From contig OX123209.2 in assembly GCA_944739405.2 (NCBI GenBank), forward strand, positions 6,827,217 through 6,891,216: a stretch of DNA of 64,000 bases, in the 5' to 3' direction. A program made the translations under genes and the position numbers. Numbering within the stretch: position 1 is the first letter of the stretch; the number at the start of each line of letters is the position of its first letter. The notes below the pieces were generated by a model. It saw only the letters and a list, made by a program, of their open reading frames with translations. It was not told the origin of the DNA and did no database searches. This document shows, one piece after another, positions 55,871-64,000 of this stretch. This stretch comes from Euclidia mi. Taxonomy: Eukaryota; Arthropoda; Insecta; Lepidoptera; Erebidae.

Positions 55871-57152
55871 CAAGTGTGGATATCAACTCCCTCAGTGCTG
55901 TCTTCGAGTTTTGGGTTCTTTTGTAGGCCTCTACGAATTTGGTGAAGATGAGCTCTGGGTGTAAAGACAGAAAGCATCTGGGGTTCTCGACGCCTTCCAA
56001 TATATAGTTTACTTGTGTCACGATTTTCTGTGTCCTCTTATCCATGGGCTCGATGTACTTAACCTGCAACTGATTCCCACGCTGGTAGTAGACATATGGC
56101 AGGTGGGATGGAGGGGTCGGGGGTTGAGGGTGGTCTCTGACGGTCGATGTCGAGGTGATGTCAGGTCTAGGGACATCAGCAGCAATCTTGATCAACTTTA
56201 ATTGGCTCTCTAGGGTGGACAAATATTTAGAGCAAATGGATGACTGTTCCCTCCAGATTCCTTCAGCCTCCTCCATTGATGTCCGAAATGACTCGACAGA
56301 TTTCGCAGCTAGACTCATGTCTGCGGAGATATTCGCCTGAGCCTCGAGGAATGAAGAGAAGAGGTCATTATGGATGACCTTCATAGAGTCAATCATCCCT
56401 GTCAAATATGCTAGAGGTCCTGGACTGAAGACAAGGGAGTGGTTAGGATGTTTCTCCAAGAAGAGACTAATGAATAACGCGATCCGGTCGACCCCCAGTG
56501 TGTCCCACTCGTTGTCCAGTAGATCTACCTCTGGTAGTTGTATCACCTTGGAATCCCTTAGGCAGACAAGAGTCTCCTTCCTCATGGTCCGGATGACGGT
56601 CTTTGTGGTTTTCGGTTCAATGCATTGCTTCCTTAATCCCCCCCACATTGCCTTGAAGATGTTGACATTTTCTAATGGGGTTCTTTCCACCTCCTTGATC
56701 TCCCCCTTCGCTTTGGGAGTGGATTTATTTGTTCCTGGAAGGGGCTCAGTGGGAACTACTGGCACACAGGAGGAGGGAAGTTCCATTGCAGTAACCAGAT
56801 CCCTGTCGTAAGGCAGGCCTTCTGCCGGGATGTCGTCTAGAAGGGCGGGTAATTCCAGATCGATCTGGCGGGCCCAGCTGCTTTTGGAGGGTGCGCTCAT
56901 GATGGCTCCTTTTTTAGATGGAGTGATGCACTCAACCTTAGGGGGGTGGTTGTTGGCCGAGTCTGGGGCGGGGTGTCCTATGGGAGTGGCTTGGAGGCCT
57001 CCTCTTCCACTAGGGGGATGTGCCTTGTGCCTCTTCACTGGAGGTAATAGACCGAGATCAACCACAGGGGACCTGGAGTAAAATATTAGTGTCTTCTGTA
57101 TCGTCGACTCCTGAGCTTTCGTCTGATGTTTGGTTTTTGATCTGTCTGTCAT
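55851..57152 (-). CDS. uninterrupted 434-codon ORF, candidate phosphoprotein-like protein
   Basis: The ATG at 57150-57152 begins MTDRSKTKHQTKAQE. Residues 1-150 are Pro/Ser/Lys-rich and probably disordered (PPVKRHKAHPPSG, PLPGTNKSTPKAKGE). About 160-250 hold helices with KTVIRTMRKETLVCLRDSKV and FISLFLEKHPNHSLVF. About 260-330 form a likely coiled coil (DLFSSFLEAQANISADMSLA..FRTSMEEAEGIWREQ). A Pro-rich linker follows, then a compact helical C-terminus (TQKIVTQVNYILEGV..FVEAYKRTQNSKTALRELI). A disordered N-terminus, central coiled coil and small helical C-terminal domain is the layout of mononegavirus phosphoproteins, but I recognise no specific relative. A retrocopied host gene is possible. 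Confidence 0.5.
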   Translation of the reverse strand: MTDRSKTKHQTKAQESTIQKTLIFYSRSPVVDLGLLPPVKRHKAHPPSGRGGLQATPIGHPAPDSANNHPPKVECITPSKKGAIMSAPSKSSWARQIDLELPALLDDIPAEGLPYDRDLVTAMELPSSCVPVVPTEPLPGTNKSTPKAKGEIKEVERTPLENVNIFKAMWGGLRKQCIEPKTTKTVIRTMRKETLVCLRDSKVIQLPEVDLLDNEWDTLGVDRIALFISLFLEKHPNHSLVFSPGPLAYLTGMIDSMKVIHNDLFSSFLEAQANISADMSLAAKSVESFRTSMEEAEGIWREQSSICSKYLSTLESQLKLIKIAADVPRPDITSTSTVRDHPQPPTPPSHLPYVYYQRGNQLQVKYIEPMDKRTQKIVTQVNYILEGVENPRCFLSLHPELIFTKFVEAYKRTQNSKTALRELISTLDELQIH

Positions 57153-57592
57153 CAAGCTGGGGACTGGGTGTCTGAAGTAGTTGTAATCTGTTTTGTATTG
57201 TGTAATCTGTTTTGTATTCTTACGTTGCCTTTTTTACCGATACCAGCTAAGGGTTAAATGTACTCTGTGAATGACAAAGAATGAATGTAAATGAATGATA
57301 CGTTCAAATACTGTTACGATAGCATTCGTTAAATTATTTAAAGTGGTTTATAATCAATTATATAAACAATTAATGTTATACATATAAATTATAAACTTAA
57401 AAAGTAACAATTATAACCATATTCCGACGTGCTTTTTTTATAAAATAGTTACTAAAAAGTGCCCGTTCCCTTTGCGATTTCTAAACGTACCTTTTGTGTT
57501 ACTTGTCAGTTTTGGCGCCTCATTTTAAAATAAACATTTTATTTAGGTACTTCTAAAGTTTTAATAATTATAATATTTAACTTTAAAGAAAA

Positions 57593-59712
57593 ATGTCAGC
57601 TAGAACAAGCTACGCGCAATTTTCAATTATGGTGGATTTCATGGAAAAGTAAGTTGCTAAGTACTTCATTATGTTAATAATAGTTATTATTGGTAAATAT
57701 CATACACTTGTCGTAGTTTTACCTACTAATCGTGGTAATAATTTATTTTTAAGGCACGGAGATTTATCGAAGCCACAGCATCTGCCAAATGGGCGTCAGT
57801 GGTGCTTGACAAAATGGAAAGAACTCGCGAGTTACTTAATAGCGAAGGGCTCGGTGAGTGTCGTAGCGAGGAAAAGTGGCGTAAAGTAAGTATAGCTGTT
57901 GCTTTATTTAATTTGAAATGCTTACAGTCGTACAGAATAACACGTATTATCGCATGGTTCACTGCATGACTTATTTACCATTTTATAATAAATATATTTA
58001 GAATAATATTGCTTTGCTGTTATAGGTGTGGCGCGATTTAAAAAATAACACGAAGAGAAAATTGGGCGAAAATGAATAGGTCGGTGCATGGTACAGGTGG
58101 CGGGCCAGCACTCAAAATGAATCTGAGTGATATAGAGAACCGGGTGATGGCCATAATCGGTGTCCAAGCAGCGGTGGGTATGCCGATACCTGAAATTGGG
58201 TTCATCACGGTATGTGTATTTTTAAAGCCATACATTAGTTAAGCGATTTACAGATACTTTATTCTCATAAGAACTTATAACAGTGTGTGAAGTCAGTGAT
58301 GTTCAATATCCAGTAATATGTGGAGATTTATTATCAACTACAGTTTACCAAAAATATATTTCTGTAGCTTTTAAAAATATGTTTTGAGTGTTGTGGTCTT
58401 ACCAGAGTCTGTTTTACCACTGTTGTTATAAAGGAAATATGTGCATAAGCATATAAGTATATTTGTATTATTATATTGATTTTGTATACTGTTTTATCAA
58501 TAACAATGCTGTTTATATTACCATATATTATTAAATAAAAACAATAACATTTAAATACTTACACATATACATACATTAAATCTACCTTTGTTTTTGTATT
58601 ATTATAAAATAATGATATAATTAATTTTCAGTTGAATGTTGGAAATTGTGTTCAATATTGTATTAGTATACACAATTACCACATTAAAACTTATTAAATG
58701 TATATTTTTAAATAAAAACATTTTAGGATTATAGTTTAAAGTAGGTTATAATGATAGTTATGATCATATAAACCCATTAATTAAAAGCCACATTATGAGT
58801 GGACATGATTTACATTATACTGTAGTCAAAATTAATTATTATAATAGTTAAGAATTTATATTCTTACAATTAACAATGAAATAATTAATAACTGGTAATT
58901 TTAATTGTAATAGTCTTAATATTTTATAATAATGTATAAACTAAATAATAAATTTCAATAAAAGCCAATCTTAAACTAATAATATCAAACATTTTAGGTC
59001 GAAGAGTATGAAGTTCAAACCAAACCGGACAAAAACATTATGGAGGAAGTTGTTACGATGAAACATATTGGTAAGTTTCTAGGCTGCATATATTTAAAAT
59101 TGAATATGATAATATGTAATCAACTAAGTTTCTATGGTTTTGTTGTTTCTATATGTATTTAACTACTATTGTAAATTGAAAAAACTAACTAGTAGTACTT
59201 ATTATAATATCTTAAAATAACTTTAAAACAAATGATTTTCTATTTATTCAGGTGATGAGGATTGGAATATGCCTGGCTGTAGCCATGGTATAACACCCTT
59301 GCCACCCACGCAGCCAGCCAACTCACCACCAAGGGCAGTAACACCACCAAGGGCAGTAACACCTCCAAGGGCAACACCTACACAATGTACAACCCCTCCT
59401 AAGTCACCCAAAATCCCTCCAAGGCCTAGCATAGCTCTGCCTCCACCAACACCGCCACCTCAGCAAGAGAGACGAAGGAATAAGCGGAACATAGACAATA
59501 TCGAGGAATATTTGATAGGATGTGAGATGAGGAATAGAGAGGATAATAGAGAGAGAGAGATGAACTTCATAGAATTAGAACGAGAGAGGCTTCGTTTGAG
59601 AGAGATTGAGCTTCAACAGAGGGACAAACACTTTCTGTTGCAAGCTCAGTGGTTGGAACTAGTAAGAGAGGGATTTAAAATGCTAGATAAATTTTTAAAT
59701 GAGAAAAAATGA
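57593..59712 (+). pseudogene. Harbinger 2 Myb/SANT-like partner gene, five exons, two frameshifts
   Basis: Exon 1 (57593-57649): MSARTSYAQFSIMVDFMEK. Exon 2 (about 57754-57885): HGDLSKPQHLPNGRQWCLTK then, shifted, LLNSEGLGECRSEEKWRK. Exon 3 (58026-58209): VWRDLKNNTKRKLGENE, a further shift, VHGTGGGPALKMNLSDIENR and GVQAAVGMPIPEIGF. Exon 4 (about 58999-59070): VEEYEVQTKPDKNIMEE. Exon 5 (59252-59712): a Pro-rich linker with three copies of PPRAVTP-like sequence and a long charged coiled coil ending FKMLDKFLNEKK. The N-terminus is a Myb/SANT-like DNA-binding domain as in Harbinger partner proteins. The two shifts probably inactivate it. Confidence 0.8.
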
Positions 59713-60247
59713 TTAACATTTTCTCATTTAAATATTTAACAATCATTAAAATTTTCTAAGTTATGAATGTATGTATGTAAGTTAGAGCACTAAGAAGTAT
59801 GTGTGGTTTATTTTTAAAAGATAGAGTGAGAAACAGTGATATACGAGAGTGTTGTTGTTAGAAAGAAGATATAATGACAATGATTACCAAAGGTGGTGTG
59901 TATGAACTAAGGTGGTTTGAACATGTGGAAAGATTCGACGATGGAAGATTGACGAAGTAGTAAGCGTGAATAGACTCACGCCTGTTAACTAATAATTAGT
60001 CAATCTGTATATACATTGTTTTATTTTTGTTATTTTTGTGGTTTAATAAATAACTTTAAAAAATTGATATGATTATGATTCATCCAATAATAATAAAATA
60101 TTTAGGTATTATTTTTAAAAAGAGCATTTTATTTTGTATAAAAACTTACACCAACTAAATCACACTACTAGCTTAGAATAATTTACATCAAAATGTATTA
60201 TATAAGAATTAATAACAAATTGTATGCTTTACTAGCAAATTACATAG

Positions 60248-60495
60248 TCATCATCATCATCATCATCATCAGCCTTTAACAGTCCACTGCTGGACTAGGC
60301 CTCTCCTTTGAAAGGAGGAATTGGCCTACTATACCATGCTGGCCAAACGGGTTGGCTTAGGGTTTGTATCAAGTTTTCCTTCTCTTACAGTGCTGTTCTC
60401 TGCATAATATACTCCCTCTGTCGGCTCTTACGACACCCATGGGATGATATGGGGTGGTGACATTCCGTATTCTTAATCCGTCACCACACGGATAA
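60248..60495 (-). repeat. non-LTR/SINE 3' end with (GAT)n tail
   Basis: Minus strand: CCGTGTGGTGACGGATTAAG ... CCAGCAGTGGACTGTTAAAG followed by about eight GAT units. I know the AGTCCAGCAGTGGACT + GAT-repeat end as a very common lepidopteran repeat tail. Confidence 0.7.
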
Positions 60496-60682
60496 TTACA
60501 TAGTAGTATTATAATAATATAAAGAAGACATAAAAATTTAGTGTACATAGTGAAACACAAAATAAATTAAGATTAAGGAATCAGCTTTCTACCAGTTACA
60601 CATTCCAGAGACACCAGTTTCAAAAAGATTCCTTTAATTTAACCATGAAATTAAACACAAAATAGATTTTAATTACTTTCTC

Positions 60683-61112
60683 AACCGACTTCAAAAAGAA
60701 GGAGGTTCTTAATTCGCCTGTATGTTTTTTTTTGTGTGTAAGTTACGCGATTACTCCGTCGTTTGTGGATGGATTAACAATTTTTATTTTATTTAAAAGC
60801 CTATACATCCGAGGTGGTCCCATGTCCCATTACCACCAAGTCAGAATCTGATGATGGGATCCCAGGGAATCGAGAGAAACCTTAAAAATTTATGGACATT
60901 GATAGTGTTTTTCAACCTTAGACCTTGCACTTCTTTCATTGGCATATACCAAGTGGAGGACTAGCCGGAGTAGGGGCCTCTAGACCTCGCGGGGGGAGGC
61001 TCCCCCCACGAGATACATAATAGATACATTCCAAATAGAATTTTCAATTCTTTAGTGTTAGTTTAAACTTTTACATTGTGTATATGAGGTAGGTATAGAT
61101 TTGAAGTCGGTT
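60683..61112. mobile_element. 430-bp repeat with AACCGACTTCAAA inverted ends
   Basis: The left end is AACCGACTTCAAAAAG and the right end is TTTGAAGTCGGTTTTTT, perfect inverses over 13 bp. The interior has ACATCCGAGGTGGTCCCATG and no ORF. This is a common non-autonomous insect repeat lying in the gap between the two Harbinger 2 genes. Confidence 0.65.
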
Positions 61113-62014
61113 TTTTTAAATAACTTTAAACAATTATCTAATTATTCCAATTACAAATCACAAAATACTTGTATTGTTGTCAACTTTTTGAAAGTTAAAG
61201 CTTGTGCTAAGAGTAGATTCACGTAGTGCAATGAGCGGAATTCGAGCCTGCCTGTCGATCGCCGGCGGACTCTTTTCACCAATGGGCTATGGCTGTGAAC
61301 GCAATATATGAAATTTATTGTAATGCGTTAACTCTATCTACGAGAGAACTTCTTATCGCACGGCCCCTTATTAAATCAGCCTGATTTACAGCCCCGACTG
61401 AGAATTCTAAAGGATTATCTTGTATATCTCCTTCTGGGGTCTCTGGGTCTGGTACACCAAATTTAATAGCAATGTTATGTAAAACACAACATGCTATTAT
61501 TATTTTACCACACTTCTCAGGTAAATAATGAAGTGTCCTGTCTTTGTTTAAACATCTCCATCTGTTTTTTAATCGCCCAAAGGTATTTTCGATGACCACC
61601 CGGGCCTTTACATGAAGCAAGGTATAATTTGCTCCAGGGCTTCCTTCAGCAGCATCAGGAATAGGTGTCATTAGCCAAGGCCTTTGAGGATATCCCGAGT
61701 CACCTGCAATAAGATAAACATCAAAATTAATAATAATGTTTAGAATAATAAATTTATATATTTATTTTGCAAATTATTTGTTATTTGTGATTATTACCTA
61801 ACAACCAAACATGTTCGTTATGCAAGTTGTGCAAGTCTTGCATATATTGGTTTACTTGGCTGTTCTCCCAAATAAATGCGTCATGGGTGGCACCTCCATA
61901 TTTCTCATTTACATTTAAAATACGGCATTCACTATCACATACCTGCGAAATATAATCACCATAATTTATTTCAAATAATTAATTAAATATTAGATATTAA
62001 GCATATAAGAATAT

Positions 62015-62274
62015 GACTGCCTCGTTGGTCTCGCGGCATAAATGTGCCCATGGAATCGGCAGGTCTCGGGTCGGGCGGTGTTACCTATTGGGTGTTTCCG
62101 ATAGGAAATCTTAGTAGCAGCACAAAGTTTAGAAATGTGCTCGGTTCGGCATTAGGCTCACCCCCTATTACGTAGGACTAAAATAAATTTGGCGAAAGGT
62201 GGGTGTGGTAGGTTCCTCTGCCTACCTCTTCAGGGATACAGGCGTGAGACTATGTATGTATAGATATATGTATG
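62015..62274 (+). mobile_element. tRNA-derived SINE with 11-bp target duplication
   Basis: Head GACTGCCTCGTTGGTCTCGC with box-B-like GCAGGTCTCGGGTCGGGCGG, body GGCATTAGGCTCACCCCC and GGTGGGTGTGGTAGGTTCC, tail TATGTATGTATAG. Flanked by TATAAGAATAT (62004-62014 and 62275-62285), exact. It lies in a Harbinger 2 transposase intron and shares its head with the SINE at 45207. Confidence 0.88.
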
Positions 62275-62309
62275 TATAAGAATATCAAAATACTTACAAT
62301 TTGAACATT

Positions 62310-62401
62310 GGGACCGAAACATATCTGGCGAAGTGTGGGTGTGTAATACACCTCTGCCTACCCCTTCGGGGATAAAAGGCGTGAAGATATGTGTTATGTT
62401 G
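62310..62401 (+). mobile_element. truncated SINE that duplicated an exon end and splice donor
   Basis: A 92-bp 3' piece of the same SINE family (TCTGCCTACCCCTTCGGGGA, GGCGTGAAGATATG) flanked by exact 16-bp copies TTACAATTTGAACATT (62294-62309 and 62402-62417). On the minus strand that duplicated stretch is the last codons of a Harbinger 2 transposase exon plus the GT of its donor. Confidence 0.88.
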
Positions 62402-63119
62402 TTACAATTTGAACATTAATTGAATGGAAATATTTTCTACAATAAAACAAATGTTCAACATCTTTTTTATTAGGTGTAAATATATGGAAGTGTGATCCAT
62501 CTATACAACCTCAAACGCCCGGTATCCTATATTTTCTAAAAAAACCTATAAAATAGTAACAATCAATTAGTACCCATATAACATAATAATAAGTCATAAG
62601 TTATCAAAATATAACTTAAAGGCACTTTTGCTTTATGAGATCTCTCTCAGCTCTCGAAGTGGGGAACTTAACAAATGTGCTAGTGATAGCTGGATTATTA
62701 AGTGCCTCTGTTACCTCGGTCACGTGTTTGCTAATACTTGTTTGTCCCAAGTGCTTAGCCATGCCTACTAAGCGTTGATACAATCCTGTGGCGTAAAATG
62801 ACAACGCACAAAGAACCTGTAACATAAATAATATTTTAATATGAACTTCATAATGATAAACTATGTAGGTACCAATTTTTTATCATTTTTTTCCATATCA
62901 ACCTTATGCTCTAAACTAATTCTTTTACTTGGTTCTAAATTAGTTTTGCTGTGAAGTTCCTGACACAGGAATCTAAACGCTTGCTTGCTTAGCCTATATC
63001 TTTTTCTAAATTCGGATTCCGAAATAATTAAGGGATTTTAAATTTTACGCAAATTCGTCCGTTCAATTATGTCCCTGTAATTATGTTTTAGGGCATTAAA
63101 TTCTTTTTTAATACCTAAT

Positions 63120-64000
63120 TTAATAATGCTATATAGATATCATTACTTATTTAAAATGCAGATTAGATCGTATACAAGTACTTATAATAAAAATATAGGT
63201 AATTCTAAACACAACTTTACGAACCTTAGATCCCGAAATGCCACAGAATGCGTTCTATATGGTGCCAATAAAAACATTTTGTTAATAATTGAATATTTTA
63301 ATACAATGAAAAACCAGCCAAACTTTTTTCAATAGTCTTCTCACTGTAAAAATGCCGGTGAGTAGACTTTCGTGATTCTCGATACCTTACTATAGTAAAT
63401 TGGCGATACTATATGTCAAAACAATGTTCGTGCTCCCACTTTTCATACATTTGTTTATCTAGCTACAGCCTTGACTACACGATGAGTATACTATGACTAT
63501 ACGACGCGCAACTCTAGACGCTTATGCTCGCAAATTTTAGTTCCTAAAACGGCCACGGGGCACTGTACAAATTTCCATACATTTTTTACTATAACTATTC
63601 TATTACGGAAACTATACGATATTAGTACAAAATGTTCGTGCTAGGGGTACTGAAAACACATTTACGAAATCTTATAAGATCTTATAAGAAACTTATGCCG
63701 ATCCACTTGTCGTGTTATTGGTATTTGAAATTAAAAAAACTATTCATAAAAACAACACAGCTTACAGAACAACGATAAGTGGTCTCATTTGTTTTTTATG
63801 AATTTTTATCTGAAGTGAGTCATAAGTGCGCGATAACACGAGCCATGTTTATAAACACCCGGTAGTAAACATCAACGTCATAAAAAGTGACGTAAGGAGT
63901 TTCGCAACGCAAGAGGTATGTTCATTTGGTATTGCGAATGACACATATTGTCAGTGCCTATCAAATTATTGTTACCACTTCATTTAGCCGCTCTATTTTT
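63120..64000. other. no gene seen
   Basis: AT-rich, short chance ORFs only, no repeat recognised. The right terminal repeat of Harbinger 2 should lie here or just to the left but I could not place it. Confidence 0.4.

Larger units (their letters stand above)
55220..57219 (-). mobile_element. poly(A)-tailed insertion, candidate endogenised mononegavirus-like mRNA
   Basis: A block of about 2 kb that is clearly GC-richer than its surroundings, carries two overlapping long ORFs, no introns, no inverted repeats, and ends in TTAAG-poly(A). That is what a reverse-transcribed and integrated viral or host mRNA would look like. I could not find a target duplication. The right limit is approximate; near it a TGTAATCTGTTTTGTATT 18-mer is repeated twice (57182, 57201). 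Confidence 0.55.
57450..63110 (+). mobile_element. PIF/Harbinger element 2 (two convergent genes)
   Basis: A Myb/SANT-like gene on plus (57593-59712) faces a Harbinger transposase on minus (61315-63110). The family is distinct from element 1. Exact terminal repeats were not found, so the limits are approximate. SINEs and a TIR element have inserted between and within the genes. Confidence 0.7.
61315..63110 (-). pseudogene. Harbinger 2 transposase (HARBI1-like), multi-exon, nonsense mutation
   Basis: Minus-strand exons in order: about 63110-62905 (EFNALKHNYRDIIERTN, then SEFRKRYRLSKQAFRFLCQE); 62825-62616 (QVLCALSFYATGLYQRLVGM, helix-turn-helix GQTSISKHVTEVTEAL); about 62539-62406 (KYRIPGV-stop-GCIDGSHFHIFTPNKK with the first Asp, YCRKYFHSINVQI); 61942-61798 (VCDSECRILNVNEKYGGATHDAF); 61703-61315 (GDSGYPQRPWLMTPIPDA with the second Asp, ARVVIENTFGRLKNRWRCL with Glu, acidic tail to NALQ). 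All three catalytic residues are readable. An in-frame TGA (CGA to TGA) just before GCIDG and stops in the first exon make it non-functional. Confidence 0.85.

Noticed and set aside
55655..56811. Plus-strand ORFs opposite the 434-codon ORF
   Set aside because: They are mirror frames in GC-rich sequence; the minus strand has the longer ORF and the poly(A) end.
57182..57218. 18-bp direct repeat TGTAATCTGTTTTGTATT as the target duplication of the poly(A)-tailed insertion
   Set aside because: Both copies are on the same side of the insertion and separated by one base, so they cannot flank it.

Overview
The window looks like insect DNA, most likely from a moth or butterfly. It is AT-rich, has introns with GT..AG ends, and carries repeat types I associate with Lepidoptera: tRNA-headed SINEs beginning ACTGCCTCGTTGGTCT, 3' ends with CAGCAGTGGACTG followed by GAT repeats, and a non-LTR 3' end with CCATGGGCGGCGGTAATC. 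I recognise no ordinary host gene. Nearly everything with coding signal belongs to a mobile element, and most of it is decayed.

Left part (1-13.4 kb): broken pogo/Tigger-like and hAT (ZMYM1-like) transposase genes; the 3' half of a minus-strand Ty3/gypsy element (integrase, polypurine tract, LTR) carrying a SINE and abutted by a non-LTR 3' end; a Tc1/mariner-type transposase piece; a decayed gene of an insect-expanded family of unknown function; and several small inverted-repeat elements separated by empty AT-rich DNA.

Middle (13.4-42.5 kb): a deep nest. Two P-element-like transposase pieces flank a PIF/Harbinger element (transposase on plus, Myb/SANT-like partner on minus). A 3.4-kb hAT sits at its left end and a 5.06-kb Mutator-like element sits in an intron of the partner gene. 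The Mutator-like element has about 466-bp terminal inverted repeats, an exact 11-bp target duplication and a transposase joined to a ubiquitin-peptidase-like domain. To the right is a plus-strand gypsy element whose 5' LTR, gag and upstream flank are duplicated in tandem (period 2,591 bp) and whose LTR carries a patch of its own gag. Its pol is broken by a minus-strand non-LTR element, itself split by a Transib element (RAG1-like transposase, CGCCG duplications, ends resembling a heptamer-23-nonamer signal), which in turn holds another non-LTR element. A non-autonomous hAT also lies in the outer non-LTR element.

Right part (42.5-64 kb): SINEs; a Tc1/mariner element lacking its first catalytic block; an internally deleted piggyBac element that keeps only a 97-residue N-terminal ORF; an apparently intact two-ORF non-LTR retrotransposon (PHD-finger ORF1, endonuclease-RT ORF2); a GC-richer, poly(A)-tailed insertion with an unbroken 434-codon ORF overlapping a second ORF, which may be an endogenised mononegavirus-like mRNA; and a second, unrelated PIF/Harbinger element with its two genes facing each other.

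The genes do not form a host pathway. They work as element-specific sets: gag/pol, ORF1/ORF2, and transposase plus Myb-like partner. The main stories are the unusual Mutator-like element, the Transib element, the possible viral insertion, and the order in which the nest was built.
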